Assembly (NCBI GenBank): GCA_934190785.1
Contig: CAKPTA010000001.1
Location: forward strand, 124,001 to 188,000
Source of the DNA: an uncultured Bacilli bacterium
GTDB lineage: Bacteria > Bacillota_I > Bacilli_A > RF39 > UBA660
Length of the DNA: 64,000 bases
Reading direction: 5' to 3'
Shown piece by piece: positions 43,339-53,108 of this stretch; the stretch's first letter is position 1, and the number at the start of each line of letters is the position of its first letter. The notes beneath the pieces are model-generated. The model did not search any database. It saw only the letters and a list, made by a program, of their open reading frames with translations, and was not told the origin of the DNA. The position numbers and the translations under genes are program-made.

Positions 43339-44034
43339 ATGTATTATTATGGATTAGAAAATATAATTACAATTATGCTTTCTGTTATTGGTTTTGTTAT
43401 TGTTCTTGCAGCTCAATCTTTTATAAGTAGCTCTTATAATAAATATAAGAAGGTTTCTAATAATAAAAATATTAGTGGAAGTGAAGTTGCTAGAATTATT
43501 TTGGATAAGAATGGTCTTAATGATATTCATGTTGTTGAAGTTAGTGGTGAACTTACGGATCACTATGATCCAACAAGAAAAGTAGTCCGACTTTCATCTT
43601 CTATTTTTCATGGTAACAGCATTGCTGCTATGGCTGTAGCTGCTCATGAGTGTGGTCACGCTATTCAAGATAAAGAAAATTATACATTTATGAGAATTAG
43701 AAGTAGTTTAGTTCCTATTGTTAATTTTGTTAGTTATGCAGGATATTTTGTGACATTGTTTGGTCTTTTTATTGGTGTTACAGGATATCTTAAGGTAGGT
43801 ATTTTTATGCTTCTTGCAACAATTTTATTTCAACTTGTAACGCTTCCTGTTGAATTTGATGCATCAAGAAGAGCTAAGGCGCAAATTGATGAATTATCTT
43901 TAGCCTCAAATAATGAATTAGATGCAGTTAAAAATATGCTTTTTGCTGCGGCAATGACTTATGTGGCAAGTCTTGTATCATCTATTTTAAATTTACTTCG
44001 ATTAATTATTATGTTGAGGGATAGGAATGATTGA
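43339..44034 (+). CDS. YugP-type neutral zinc metallopeptidase
   Basis: This 231-residue membrane protein belongs to the zinc metallopeptidase type 2 (YugP) family. It has an N-terminal helix, then SGSEVARIILDKNGL and VVRLSSSIFHGNSIAAMAVAAHECGHAIQD with the HExxH zinc site, two more helices, and LPVEFDASRRAKAQIDEL carrying the third ligand. Its physiological target is unknown. It starts 8 bp after cysS and ends in a hairpin that contains its last codons, so it is likely the last gene of the transcript. Confidence 0.9.
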   Translation: MYYYGLENIITIMLSVIGFVIVLAAQSFISSSYNKYKKVSNNKNISGSEVARIILDKNGLNDIHVVEVSGELTDHYDPTRKVVRLSSSIFHGNSIAAMAVAAHECGHAIQDKENYTFMRIRSSLVPIVNFVSYAGYFVTLFGLFIGVTGYLKVGIFMLLATILFQLVTLPVEFDASRRAKAQIDELSLASNNELDAVKNMLFAAAMTYVASLVSSILNLLRLIIMLRDRND

Positions 44035-44049
44035 TTTATTCCTTTTTTT
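44023..44049 (+). terminator. Terminator after the YugP-type gene
   Basis: AGGAAT pairs with ATTCCT over a loop holding the stop codon, followed by T7. Confidence 0.65.
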
Positions 44050-44082
44050 ATGGTATTATCTTGTAGTTGGGATGTGGTATGC

Positions 44083-45501
44083 ATGAAATTACCTAATTTG
44101 TTAGAAGCAAAGAAAAGAAGTAGTCATGAAGTTTTAACAAAAACAATTGATTATATAATTAGTCAAAACTTAAAAGATTTAGGTCGCGGTAAAAAGTATT
44201 TTGTTAGAACTTATGGATGCCAAATGAATGAGCATGATGGTGAAAATATAAAGGCAATTTTAGAAGATATGTCTTTTACAGAAACTGATACTATGGAAAA
44301 TGCTGATTTAATTTTATTAAATACTTGCGCTATTCGCGAAAATGCACATAATAAAGTATTTGGCATGATTGGAAGAATAAAGCATTTAAAAGAAGAAAAG
44401 CCTGATATAATAGCAGGAATTTGTGGTTGCATGGCACAAGAAGAAGTTGTTGTTCGTGAAATTCTTGAAAAGTATAATTGGCTTGATATTGTCTTTGGTA
44501 CTCATAATATTTATGATCTTCCTAATATTTTATCTCGTGCAATCGAGAAAAAAGGTATTGAAGTCGATGTTCTTAGTATTGAAGGAGATGTCATTGAAAA
44601 TATTCCTGTTAAAAGGGATAGTAAGTATAAAGCATGGATTAATATAATGTATGGTTGCGATAAATTTTGTACTTATTGTATAGTTCCATATACAAGAGGA
44701 AAACAAAGAAGTAGACAACCTGAATATATTTTATCTGAAGTTAAAGGCCTTATAAATGATGGATATAAGGAAGTTACACTTTTAGGTCAGAATGTTAATG
44801 CTTATGGGAAAGATTTAGATATAGATTATCGCATGGAAAATTTGCTTGAAGATGTTGCTCTAACAGGGATTGAGAGAATTCGTTTTGTAACCAGTCATCC
44901 ATGGGATTTTACGGATGAGATGATTTCAGTAATTGCTAAATATCCTAATATTATGCCGTATATTCATCTTCCTTTACAAAGTGGTTCTAATAAAATATTA
45001 AAACTTATGGGAAGACGATATACTAAAGAGGAGTATATTGAACTTTTTTCAAAACTAAAAAAAGCACTTCCTTACTCATCAATTACAACTGATATAATTG
45101 TTGGATTTCCAGGGGAAAGTGAGGAAGACTTTCTTGATACACTTGATGTTGTAGATAAATGTGCATATGATTCGGCATTTACATTTATTTTTTCTAAAAG
45201 AGAAGGTACGCCAGCAGCACGTATGGATGATGATACACCATTATCAGTTAAGGAAGAACGTTTACATAGATTAAATGAAAAAATCAATTTTTATTCTAAA
45301 AAAGCTAATGATGCTTATTTAAATAAGGTTGTTCCTGTATTAATCGAAGGTAAAAGTGAAAAAGATTCATCTATGATGGCTGGATATACTGATACAATGA
45401 AATTGGTAAATGTTAAGGGTGATTTTTCTAATATTGGGAAAATTGTTAATGTAAAAATAACAAGTGTAAAAACTTGGAGTATGGATGGAGAAATTGTTTA
45501 A
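44083..45501 (+). CDS. miaB: tRNA-2-methylthio-N6-dimethylallyladenosine synthase
   Basis: This ~472-residue radical SAM methylthiotransferase completes the modification begun by MiaA. It has the N-terminal cluster domain (VRTYGCQMNEHDGENIK, NTCAIRENAHNKVFG, GICGCMAQ), the radical SAM motif YGCDKFCTYCIVPYTRGKQRSR with CxxxCxxC, and a C-terminal TRAM domain. ATG 44083 follows GGGATGTGG and an extended -10 (TGGTATTAT); the upstream in-frame ATG would start within the promoter. In B. subtilis ymcA follows miaB; here an unknown gene does. Confidence 0.97.
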   Translation: MKLPNLLEAKKRSSHEVLTKTIDYIISQNLKDLGRGKKYFVRTYGCQMNEHDGENIKAILEDMSFTETDTMENADLILLNTCAIRENAHNKVFGMIGRIKHLKEEKPDIIAGICGCMAQEEVVVREILEKYNWLDIVFGTHNIYDLPNILSRAIEKKGIEVDVLSIEGDVIENIPVKRDSKYKAWINIMYGCDKFCTYCIVPYTRGKQRSRQPEYILSEVKGLINDGYKEVTLLGQNVNAYGKDLDIDYRMENLLEDVALTGIERIRFVTSHPWDFTDEMISVIAKYPNIMPYIHLPLQSGSNKILKLMGRRYTKEEYIELFSKLKKALPYSSITTDIIVGFPGESEEDFLDTLDVVDKCAYDSAFTFIFSKREGTPAARMDDDTPLSVKEERLHRLNEKINFYSKKANDAYLNKVVPVLIEGKSEKDSSMMAGYTDTMKLVNVKGDFSNIGKIVNVKITSVKTWSMDGEIV

Positions 45502-45540
45502 TTGCTATAATTTTTCATATAATTAAGATGGGGTGATAAA

Positions 45541-46005
45541 ATGGTAGATAAATATAAAGTGTTATTATTACATGTTGATTTATTTTTAAAACAGATGAAT
45601 GAACAAAATAAAAGTTTAAAAAGTGTAAGAGCATATGATGAATATAAAAAACGTGAATTATTAGAGTCGCTATATAAGAATTATCCATTATATTTAATAG
45701 GTGGGACTGACAAGAACAAATTAATTCGTGAGTCTAATATAATTGGTATAAATGATTATTTTAAGGGGTTTTATTCTTTGGATAAGAACGATCCATCTTT
45801 GGGACCTATTATGTATGATTTGAACATGTCTAATCCTGAAGAATATTTGGTATGTGGTACGAATGAAGAATATGAAATTTCTATGGCTATTAGAGCTTAT
45901 ATGGACAGTTGTTATGTTGGGTCTAGTGGAAATAGTGCGGCATTGGATGCTACATATCGAGTTACTGATGAAAGCGATATTAAAAAAGTATTAAAACTAC
46001 AATAG
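45541..46005 (+). CDS. Unknown 154-residue protein between miaB and mutL
   Basis: No family is recognised. The N-terminus is helical (YKVLLLHVDLFLKQMNEQNKSL), and the rest is mixed with a Gly-rich end (CYVGSSGNSAALDATYRV). It is not the YmcA/RicA protein that holds this place in Bacillus; it lacks that family's heptad pattern. A GGGGTGATAAA ribosome site precedes it, and its stop codon lies in the loop of a strong terminator. mutS, usually before mutL, is missing from this interval. The function is unknown. Confidence 0.65.
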   Translation: MVDKYKVLLLHVDLFLKQMNEQNKSLKSVRAYDEYKKRELLESLYKNYPLYLIGGTDKNKLIRESNIIGINDYFKGFYSLDKNDPSLGPIMYDLNMSNPEEYLVCGTNEEYEISMAIRAYMDSCYVGSSGNSAALDATYRVTDESDIKKVLKLQ

Positions 46006-46020
46006 TAGTTTTTTTTCTTT
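45993..46020 (+). terminator. Terminator after the 45541-46005 gene
   Basis: AAAACTAC pairs with GTAGTTTT over 4 nt, followed by a T run. Confidence 0.85.
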
Positions 46021-46049
46021 TATTTTGATATAATGTATATGGTGATGTT

Positions 46050-47870
46050 ATGTCTAGAATACATGTAATGGATGAACTTTTAGCAAATAAGATTGCGGCT
46101 GGAGAAGTAGTTGAAAGATGCGCTAGTGTTGTAAAAGAATTAGTTGAAAATAGTATTGATGCAAAATCGACTGAGATTAGAGTCATCTTAGAAGAAGCTG
46201 GGACAAAAAAAATATGCGTTATTGACAATGGAATAGGTATGGATAGGGAAGATGCTGTTTTAGCGTTTGGAAGACATGCTACAAGTAAACTTAGGAGTGA
46301 GGCTGATTTATTTAGAATAGAGACACTTGGATTCCGTGGTGAAGCGCTTGCATCTATTGCCAGTGTTAGTAATATTAACTTAAAGACTTCTGATGGTGTT
46401 GTTGGAACAGAAGCTAATTTAAGGGGTGGTAAAATTGAATCAGTTACTTCTGCTGATTTGAGAAAGGGAACCTCTATTACAGTTTCCGACTTATTTTATA
46501 ATACTCCAGCTAGATTAAAACACATGAAGAGTTTATATACAGAACTTGCCTCAACAGTTGAATATATAAATAAAATTGCTTTATCTCATCCTGAAATTAA
46601 ATTTACGTTAGAGAATAATGATAATATTTTAGTTAAAACGGATGGAAGTGGTCAGTTATTAAAAACAATTAAAGATATTTATGGTATTTCAACTGTAAGA
46701 AAAATGATTCCAATTTCAGGAAGTGACAGAGATTATGATGTATCAGGATATATTTCACTTCCAGAGGTTCATCGTTCAAATAGGAATCATATGGTTACTC
46801 TTGTAAATGGAAGGGTAGTTAGAAATAGTGAAATTAATAAAATAATTAATGATGCTTATCATTCTTATAAACCAGATACTCGTTATCCTATTGTTGTTAT
46901 AAATATTGAACTTGATCCTAGTTTAGTAGATGTTAATATTCATCCAACTAAAATGGATGTTAAGTTTTCCAAAATTGAAGAACTTAAAACACTTATTTAT
47001 AATTTAATTCGTCATGAACTTGAAAAAGGAACGTTTATTCCGGATGCGGTTGAATCTGATGAAAATACTAGTATAACTGTTACTCCAGATACAGAAAGAA
47101 ATGTTGATATTGAAAAAAAGCCTGTATATGTTGAACAAAAAATATCATTTGATATGATAAATGATGATAGTGATGAATATGTTTTAATTAGTGATAGTGA
47201 TTCTTCTAATTCAGAATTATTTAAAACTGATGATTTTTATAAAACTGAAGATAACAAAGAAAAAATTGAACCTAAAAAAGAGAGATTTCCAGAAATGTAT
47301 CCAGTTGGTGTTGTTCATGGAACGTATATTGTGTGTCAAAGTGATAAAGGGATGTATTTAATTGATCAACATGCTGCTAAAGAAAGATGTAACTATGAGT
47401 TATTTAAAGAAGAGATGGGGCATCCTACTAAGGAAAAAACAGCAATGTTATTTCCTTTTACAGAAGAATTTAATGCTAGTGAATTTATTGTTTTAAAAGA
47501 AAATTTTGATGTTTTAAGAAATATTGGATTTGAAATAGAGGAATTTGGTGTTAACTCAATTATTATAAAAGCTCATCCTGTTTGGCTTAATCATGATAAT
47601 ATAGAAGAAGCTATCCGTTCTATTTTAGAAATTGTAATTAAAATGGAAAAAAATTTCTCAGTAGAAAAATTTAATGAATCTGTTGCTACACTTCTTTCAT
47701 GTAAAAAAGCTATTAAAGCTAATGATTTTATAACGATGGCTGAGGTTGAAAAGCTTATATCAGATTTAGGAAAGTGTAAGAATCCTTTTCACTGTCCACA
47801 TGGAAGACCAACAACAATTTTTTATTCTAATTATGATTTAGAGAAACTATTTAAAAGAAGTGGTTTTTAA
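46050..47870 (+). CDS. mutL: DNA mismatch repair protein MutL
   Basis: This 606-residue MutL has the GHKL ATPase domain (MDELLANKIAAGEVVERCASVVKELVENSIDA, DNGIGM, GFRGEALASIASVSNI) and, after an acidic linker, a C-terminal endonuclease domain with the metal motif DQHAAKERCNYE and CPHGRPT. This makes it an active nicking MutL, as in bacteria without MutH. An extended -10 (TGATATAAT) and ATGGTGATG ribosome site precede it. mutS is not adjacent, unlike in most Bacillota. Confidence 0.97.
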   Translation: MSRIHVMDELLANKIAAGEVVERCASVVKELVENSIDAKSTEIRVILEEAGTKKICVIDNGIGMDREDAVLAFGRHATSKLRSEADLFRIETLGFRGEALASIASVSNINLKTSDGVVGTEANLRGGKIESVTSADLRKGTSITVSDLFYNTPARLKHMKSLYTELASTVEYINKIALSHPEIKFTLENNDNILVKTDGSGQLLKTIKDIYGISTVRKMIPISGSDRDYDVSGYISLPEVHRSNRNHMVTLVNGRVVRNSEINKIINDAYHSYKPDTRYPIVVINIELDPSLVDVNIHPTKMDVKFSKIEELKTLIYNLIRHELEKGTFIPDAVESDENTSITVTPDTERNVDIEKKPVYVEQKISFDMINDDSDEYVLISDSDSSNSELFKTDDFYKTEDNKEKIEPKKERFPEMYPVGVVHGTYIVCQSDKGMYLIDQHAAKERCNYELFKEEMGHPTKEKTAMLFPFTEEFNASEFIVLKENFDVLRNIGFEIEEFGVNSIIIKAHPVWLNHDNIEEAIRSILEIVIKMEKNFSVEKFNESVATLLSCKKAIKANDFITMAEVEKLISDLGKCKNPFHCPHGRPTTIFYSNYDLEKLFKRSGF

Positions 47871-47926
47871 GTATTTACTTATAGCTATAATTGTGATATT
47901 TTTAAAATGTGAAGGAGTGATTATGT

Positions 47927-49150
47927 ATGTTTTGTCCTGAATGTGGAACAAAAAATCTAGAAGATGCACAATATTGTGAAAATTGTGGTTCTAAGTTAGA
48001 AAACACAACTAGTCAAAATATTGTAAAAAAAGAAAGGAAACCATTGAGTAAGAAAAGTAAAATTACAATAGGTTGTGCAACTATTATTTTAGTTATTTTA
48101 GTTGTTTGTTATTCTATTTTGAGTAGTTTAACTAGCCCAAGTAAGGTTGCTATAAATTACTTTAAGGCTGTAACTAGTTATGATGCTGATAAAATATATA
48201 GTTACATGGATGTTAGCACAGGTGATTTTACAACCAAAGATATGTTTAAGAAAGTTTTAAATAATGAGCTTGAATCAAAAGATAAGACTGAGGTTGTTAA
48301 TTATACAGTTGATAAAGAGACTATATCTTCAGATAAGATGAGTGCAACAGTTACAGTTAAATATTTATTAAAAGATAAAAGTGATACTGAAACTATGGAC
48401 ATTAAGCTTGTGAAGGAAAAGAAGAACAAATGGCTTTTATTTGATAATTGGAAAATTAACAATAAATCTACATCTGTAGTAAAAGATTACAATATTAAAG
48501 TTCTAAAGAATTCAAAAGTTAAAGTAGAAGGAAAAACTTTAGATAGTAAATATTTAGATAAAAAGAAATCTACAGATTCAATGGATGTTTATGTTATACC
48601 AGCAATGTTTAATTCAAGCTATAAATTTGAAGTAGAATTACCTATTGGTATAAAGTTAGAAGATACAGTAAAAGTAAGTAGTTATTCTTCTTATATAAGT
48701 AGTTTATCTTTGAATGATTTATCTGATGAAACAAAAAACACTTTAAGTGATGCAGTTAAAACAAGCTTACAAACATTATATGATGGTGTTAAAGATAAAA
48801 AATCATTTGATGATATTAAAAAGACATTTGAATATAAGAATGCTGATTTATCTGATTTAAAGAGTGATTATGAAGCATTACTTTCTAATATAGGTAATGA
48901 TTATACGCTTGCAAGTATTACATTTAAAGAAATTAGTTTAAAAAGTTTGGATATTGATTCTGATGGTCACTTGGAAGTATATGTTAAAGCAAATTATGAT
49001 TATTCAGTAACATATAATTCTGGAGAAGAATCTAAGACAAATAATAAGAGCGACTATGATTATGCTTATTTAACATTTGACTATGTAGATAGTAGTTATA
49101 AATTAATTGATACATCTAGTTTAAATACATATTTTTCAAAATATTTCTAA
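47927..49150 (+). CDS. Zinc-ribbon, single-pass membrane protein (TcaA-like layout)
   Basis: This 407-residue protein opens with a zinc ribbon (MFCPECGTKN, then CENCGSKL), then has one membrane helix (TIGCATIILVILVVCYSIL) and an external part. The external part begins PSKVAINYFKAVTSYDADKIYSYMD, an NTF2/DUF4878-like segment, followed by beta repeats with a Lys/Asp-rich composition. This layout resembles TcaA/YvbJ proteins of Bacillota, which sit in the envelope and affect antibiotic response, but the match is only by layout. AAGGAGTGAT precedes ATG 47927. Another zinc-ribbon protein follows 15 bp later. Confidence 0.75.
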   Translation: MFCPECGTKNLEDAQYCENCGSKLENTTSQNIVKKERKPLSKKSKITIGCATIILVILVVCYSILSSLTSPSKVAINYFKAVTSYDADKIYSYMDVSTGDFTTKDMFKKVLNNELESKDKTEVVNYTVDKETISSDKMSATVTVKYLLKDKSDTETMDIKLVKEKKNKWLLFDNWKINNKSTSVVKDYNIKVLKNSKVKVEGKTLDSKYLDKKKSTDSMDVYVIPAMFNSSYKFEVELPIGIKLEDTVKVSSYSSYISSLSLNDLSDETKNTLSDAVKTSLQTLYDGVKDKKSFDDIKKTFEYKNADLSDLKSDYEALLSNIGNDYTLASITFKEISLKSLDIDSDGHLEVYVKANYDYSVTYNSGEESKTNNKSDYDYAYLTFDYVDSSYKLIDTSSLNTYFSKYF

Positions 49151-49165
49151 GAGGAGGATTTTAAA

Positions 49166-49915
49166 ATGGCAAAGTTTTGTACAAAATGTGGTAAAGAACT
49201 TGTAGATGGAGTTTGTCCATCATGTGCAAGTAGTGAAAAAGAAACAGTAAGTGGAAGTGTTGATATTAAAGGAAGTTTAATGGAATGTGTAAATGTATTT
49301 AAAAAAATATTTACAAAACCATTTGATGCAATTAAAGAATTTGTATCAGAAAATAAATTTATTGCTGGAATTATAATGGTTGTTATATCAGCATTATCAA
49401 CTGGTATATATAAAATTGCAACTTTAAAGAATGTATATTCATCAAGTAAATCACTTGACTCATTTACATCTAGTGATTTTGCTGATATTTTGAATAGTGC
49501 TTTATCAGGTGGAAGTGTTAGTGCTAAACCAGAATATTTGAAAGAATTTATGACTTCTTTCGCTATGAATTTAGTTTTAAGTGCTTTAGTTATTATAATT
49601 GGTTACTTAATTGTTTCTAAATTATTTAAAGGAAAGACATCAATAAAGGAAATGATTAATGTTGTTGCAGTTAGTTTAACAGTTATTGTTATGGCTAATT
49701 TAGTAAATTCGGTTTTGGTATTTATAGACGGTGAATTTATTGCAAACTTAAGAGTATATATTAGTTCATTTGCAACAATTATGAGTACACTTGTTTTATA
49801 TGGTGCTGTAAAAGAATCTGCTGATATAGATTCAAATAAATTATTTGTAAGTGTTGCTTCTATGTCAGTTTTAGCTACTATTGCAATGGATTTAATTCAA
49901 AAGGTATTAAATTAA
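49166..49915 (+). CDS. Zinc-ribbon, multi-pass membrane protein
   Basis: This 249-residue protein starts with a zinc ribbon (KFCTKCGKELVDGVCPSCA) and has about five hydrophobic helices (FIAGIIMVVISALSTGIYK, FAMNLVLSALVIIIGYLIV, MINVVAVSLTVIVMANLVN), resembling Yip1/DUF-type membrane proteins. Together with the preceding gene it forms a likely two-gene operon for an envelope function that cannot be named. A GAGGAGG ribosome site precedes it and a strong terminator follows. Confidence 0.75.
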   Translation: MAKFCTKCGKELVDGVCPSCASSEKETVSGSVDIKGSLMECVNVFKKIFTKPFDAIKEFVSENKFIAGIIMVVISALSTGIYKIATLKNVYSSSKSLDSFTSSDFADILNSALSGGSVSAKPEYLKEFMTSFAMNLVLSALVIIIGYLIVSKLFKGKTSIKEMINVVAVSLTVIVMANLVNSVLVFIDGEFIANLRVYISSFATIMSTLVLYGAVKESADIDSNKLFVSVASMSVLATIAMDLIQKVLN

Positions 49916-49942
49916 GAATTATCACTTGATAATTCTTTTTTA
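49914..49942 (+). terminator. Terminator after the zinc-ribbon pair
   Basis: AAGAATTATC pairs with GATAATTCTT over 4 nt, then T6. Confidence 0.85.
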
Positions 49943-50035
49943 TTAAGTTTTATGTATTATTTAATTTGTTTTGACGGCACTTAATTTTTCTGCTATAATG
50001 TATAGGTGATTTCATCTATTTGGAAAGGAGTTTAT

Positions 50036-51682
50036 ATGAGTAAAATAAAAATATTTAGTTTAGGTGGTCTGAATGAAAATGGAAAAAACATGTATGTTGT
50101 TGAAGTTGATAAATCTATTTTTGTTTTAGATGCTGGGCTAAAGTACGCAGATGATAAAATGTTAGGAGTAGATTATATCATTCCTAATTATGATTATATT
50201 AAAGAAAATAAAAGTCGTGTTCGTGGTATTTTTGTATCGCATGGACATGATAGTCAAATGGGGGCTATTCCAGATATTGTAAAGGATATCCCTGATATTG
50301 ATATATATGGAACGGATTTTACAATTGATATTATTAAAAATGAGCTATTGGAAGAGAAGTTAAATATAGACCATTTACATGTTATTACACCTCATAAAAA
50401 AATTAATTTTGGGGCTGTTAGTATTTTTCCAGTATCGCTTACACATTCTGTACCAGGTGCTGTTGGTTATGCGATAAATACAAGTGATGGTGTTATTTTT
50501 TATACAGGAAACTTTGTGTTCGATCAAACTATGTCAGGAGCTTATAAAACTGATATTGGTAAGTTAGCGTATATCGGAAAACAAGGTGTTTTGTGTTTAC
50601 TTAGTGAGTCTTTGTATGCTGATAAGAGAGGATATACTTCTCCTAATAATCGTATTGCTTCCATCGTAAGAGAAACATTGGATAAATTTGATGGTAGAAT
50701 ATTATTCAATATTTTTCAAGCTCAACTTTATCGTATTCAAGAGTTATTTACTGAAATTATGCATACTGATAGAAAAGTTGTAATTATGGGAAAAAGGCTT
50801 GAATCTATGATCATGCAAGCTATTGAAAAGGGATATGTAGATTTTGATAAAAAGAAAATAGTTGGGGTACGTCATATTAATGATGAAAATGTTGTTGTTT
50901 TAATTACTGATGAGAGAGAAAAACCTTTTTCTAATATTTCAAGAATAATTAAAGGGTATGATAAATTTGTAAAGATAAGTGATACAGATACTGTTGTTTT
51001 TGCTTCCCCTGTATATGATGGAATGGAGCGAAGTGCAACAAAAGTATTTGATGAAATTGCTAAAATTGGTTCTGAATTAGTTATTTTGCCAACTAAAAAA
51101 TATTTAGGTCATCATGCATCTAGTGAGGATTTAATGATGATGATAAATTTAATGAATCCTAAATATTATATCCCTGTAATTGGTGAATATAGACATCAGG
51201 TGGCAAATGCTGAGACTGCTAAAAAAATGGGTCTTAATGATGATAATATTATTTTAATGCTTAATGGTGATGTTGCATCATTTGAAGGTGGTAAGTTAGT
51301 ATCAACAAATGAAAAAGTTAAGATAGATGAAATTCTTGTTGATGGTAAAACTGCTGGAGATATTGGAGAACTTGTATTAAAAGATAGGGAACTTTTAAGC
51401 GAAAATGGAGTTGTACTTATTAGTGCTACTTTAGATAAATCATCTAAACAAATTCTTGCAGGACCTGAAATTTTAACAAGAGGTTTTATATATGTTCGTG
51501 ATAATGTTGATATTATAAAGGAAGCAAGTAAAATAGCACTTGAAGTTATAAAAGAAAATATAAAACCAAATTATGTCGATTTTAATAAAATTAAATCAGG
51601 TGTTCGTGATAAATTAGGTAAGTATTTATATCATGAAACTGAATGTAAACCAATGATTTTAATAGTAATACAGGAAGTTTAA
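50036..51682 (+). CDS. RNase J family protein with degenerate metal site (RNase J2-like)
   Basis: This 548-residue protein has the beta-lactamase/beta-CASP/C-terminal layout of RNase J. However, the main metal motif, normally HxHxDH, reads HGHDSQ at residues 69-74. The later TGDF is TGNF (Asn 159), and PVHGEYR is PVIGEYR (Ile 382). THSVPG and the LGHHAS region are kept. Loss of several ligands resembles RNase J2 partners, which have weak or no nuclease activity and act with RNase J1. A TGCTATAAT box and AAAGGAG ribosome site precede ATG 50036. No J1 gene is in the window. It is probably a structural subunit. Confidence 0.85.
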   Translation: MSKIKIFSLGGLNENGKNMYVVEVDKSIFVLDAGLKYADDKMLGVDYIIPNYDYIKENKSRVRGIFVSHGHDSQMGAIPDIVKDIPDIDIYGTDFTIDIIKNELLEEKLNIDHLHVITPHKKINFGAVSIFPVSLTHSVPGAVGYAINTSDGVIFYTGNFVFDQTMSGAYKTDIGKLAYIGKQGVLCLLSESLYADKRGYTSPNNRIASIVRETLDKFDGRILFNIFQAQLYRIQELFTEIMHTDRKVVIMGKRLESMIMQAIEKGYVDFDKKKIVGVRHINDENVVVLITDEREKPFSNISRIIKGYDKFVKISDTDTVVFASPVYDGMERSATKVFDEIAKIGSELVILPTKKYLGHHASSEDLMMMINLMNPKYYIPVIGEYRHQVANAETAKKMGLNDDNIILMLNGDVASFEGGKLVSTNEKVKIDEILVDGKTAGDIGELVLKDRELLSENGVVLISATLDKSSKQILAGPEILTRGFIYVRDNVDIIKEASKIALEVIKENIKPNYVDFNKIKSGVRDKLGKYLYHETECKPMILIVIQEV

Positions 51683-51700
51683 TTCTTGTATTCTTTTTTT
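51667..51700 (+). terminator. Terminator after the RNase J gene
   Basis: AATACAGGAA pairs with TTCTTGTATT with one G-U pair, then a T8 run. The stop codon lies in the loop. Confidence 0.75.
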
Positions 51701-51728
51701 TGACAAAATAATATATTTTTGCTATTAT
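51700..51728 (+). promoter_or_regulatory. Promoter of rpoD
   Basis: TTGACA (51700-51705) and TATTAT (51723-51728) are 17 nt apart, with extended TGC. It starts at the end of the preceding terminator's T run. Confidence 0.75.
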
Positions 51729-51760
51729 ATTGGAAGTTTTATGTTTTAGGGGGGATTAAT

Positions 51761-52945
51761 GTGGAAGAATCAGTTGCTTTAAAAATAGAAAAACTATTCA
51801 CTTCATTTTTAAAAGATGATGAAATAAATAGTATGACGAGTGATATTTTTAATCAATTAGTAAAGAAAAGTGATTTTATCCGTGATAGGCTTAATGAGTT
51901 TATATCTACTGATAATGAAAAAGTAATTAATAAAGCTGATTTATTAAAAATCAAAAGTGATGAGCTTAGAGGGTTTGTTAATAGTTATTTAGTTGATAAT
52001 GATTATTTTATTTATGATAATGAAAATTCATTAAAAGAAGATTGCTTTGACTATAAAGATGAAGATATAGAAATAGAGATAGAAGATAAGGATGCATATA
52101 ATTTTAATAATAATATTATTTCTGATTCTACAACTCTTTATTTGAAAGAAATGGGAAAATATGATCTTTTTACTCCAGAAAAAGAAATAGAAATTTTTAG
52201 AAAATATAAAAAGACAAAAGATCTTGAATTACGAAATGAGATTATGAATGCTAATCTTCGTTTGGTTATTAATATTGCAAAGAGATATGCATATAATGGG
52301 CTTTCTTTTTTAGATATAATTCAGGAAGGGAATTTAGGACTTATGTACGCTATTGATAAATTTGATGTTGATAAAGGGTATAAATTTTCGACATATGCTA
52401 CATGGTGGATTCGTCAAGCAATAACTCGTGCAATAGGAAATACAGCAAGGATGATTCGTATTCCTGTTCATACAACTGAAAAAATATTAAAGATAAAACA
52501 TGCAAGAAATGACCTTACGGCAATATTAGGTAGAAAACCTACTGTTAAAGAAATAGCACAAGAAGTTTTGATGGAAGAAAATGAAGTTCAAGAAATACTT
52601 AGAATAGCTGAAGATTGTAGAAGTCTTGATGAACCAATTACTAATGATGAAGGCAATGATTCATATGTTGGCGATTTTGTTGCTGATAATGCTGATAGTG
52701 AGAAGGAAGCTATAAATCTCCAATTGAAAGATGATATATTTTCTATAATGAATTCTTGTTTGACAAAAAGAGAAATAGAAGTTATAAATTTACGATTTGG
52801 ACTTGTAGATGGAACAATTAGAACGCTTGAACAAGTTGGTGAAATTGAAAATGTAACTCGTGAACGCATTCGTCAAATTGAGGCTAAAGCGTTACGTAAA
52901 ATAAAAAGAAGAGCACCTGCTTTAGAAAGCTATTTAGATAATTAA
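51761..52945 (+). CDS. rpoD: Housekeeping sigma factor RpoD/SigA
   Basis: This 394-residue primary sigma factor directs RNA polymerase to TTGACA/TATAAT promoters, the class seen throughout this window. It has a short acidic N-terminus, region 1.2 ([17 protein letters not shown]), region 2 ([45 protein letters not shown]), region 3 and region 4 ([36 protein letters not shown]). The GTG start follows AGGGGGGAT seven bases upstream. dnaG, which precedes sigA in most Bacillota, is absent here; the gene has its own strong promoter. Confidence 0.96.
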   Translation: MEESVALKIEKLFTSFLKDDEINSMTSDIFNQLVKKSDFIRDRLNEFISTDNEKVINKADLLKIKSDELRGFVNSYLVDNDYFIYDNENSLKEDCFDYKDEDIEIEIEDKDAYNFNNNIISDSTTLYLKEMGKYDLFTPEKEIEIFRKYKKTKDLELRNEIMNANLRLVINIAKRYAYNGLSFLDIIQEGNLGLMYAIDKFDVDKGYKFSTYATWWIRQAITRAIGNTARMIRIPVHTTEKILKIKHARNDLTAILGRKPTVKEIAQEVLMEENEVQEILRIAEDCRSLDEPITNDEGNDSYVGDFVADNADSEKEAINLQLKDDIFSIMNSCLTKREIEVINLRFGLVDGTIRTLEQVGEIENVTRERIRQIEAKALRKIKRRAPALESYLDN

Positions 52946-52952
52946 TGAAAAT

Positions 52953-52974
52953 ATACCTTAATTGGTATTTTTTT
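52953..52974 (+). terminator. Weak terminator after rpoD
   Basis: ATACC pairs with GGTAT over a 6-nt loop, then T7. The stem is short. Confidence 0.5.
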
Positions 52975-52975
52975 C

Positions 52976-53005
52976 TTGTAAAAAAATATTATTATATGGT
53001 ATAAT
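52976..53005 (+). promoter_or_regulatory. Promoter of rpsB-tsf
   Basis: TTGTAA (52976-52981) and TATAAT (53000-53005) are 18 nt apart, with extended TGG. Confidence 0.65.
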
Positions 53006-53040
53006 ATTCGTGGCTTTTTCAAATAAGCACATTATGAATT

Positions 53041-53070
53041 CTTACGCCTAGTGCCAAGTGGTGGTGTAAG
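53041..53070 (+). promoter_or_regulatory. Hairpin in the rpsB leader
   Basis: CTTACGCC (53041-53048) pairs with GGTGTAAG (53063-53070), with one G-U pair. It lies in a ~95-nt leader before rpsB and may be an S2 autoregulatory site. Confidence 0.45.
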
Positions 53071-53108
53071 TTCGAAATAATGGAAGAAATAACAAAAGGA
53101 GGGATAAA

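Noticed and set aside
45541..46005. YmcA/RicA, expected after miaB
   Set aside because: Length is near but sequence lacks the YlbF/YmcA helical pattern, so it is left as unknown.
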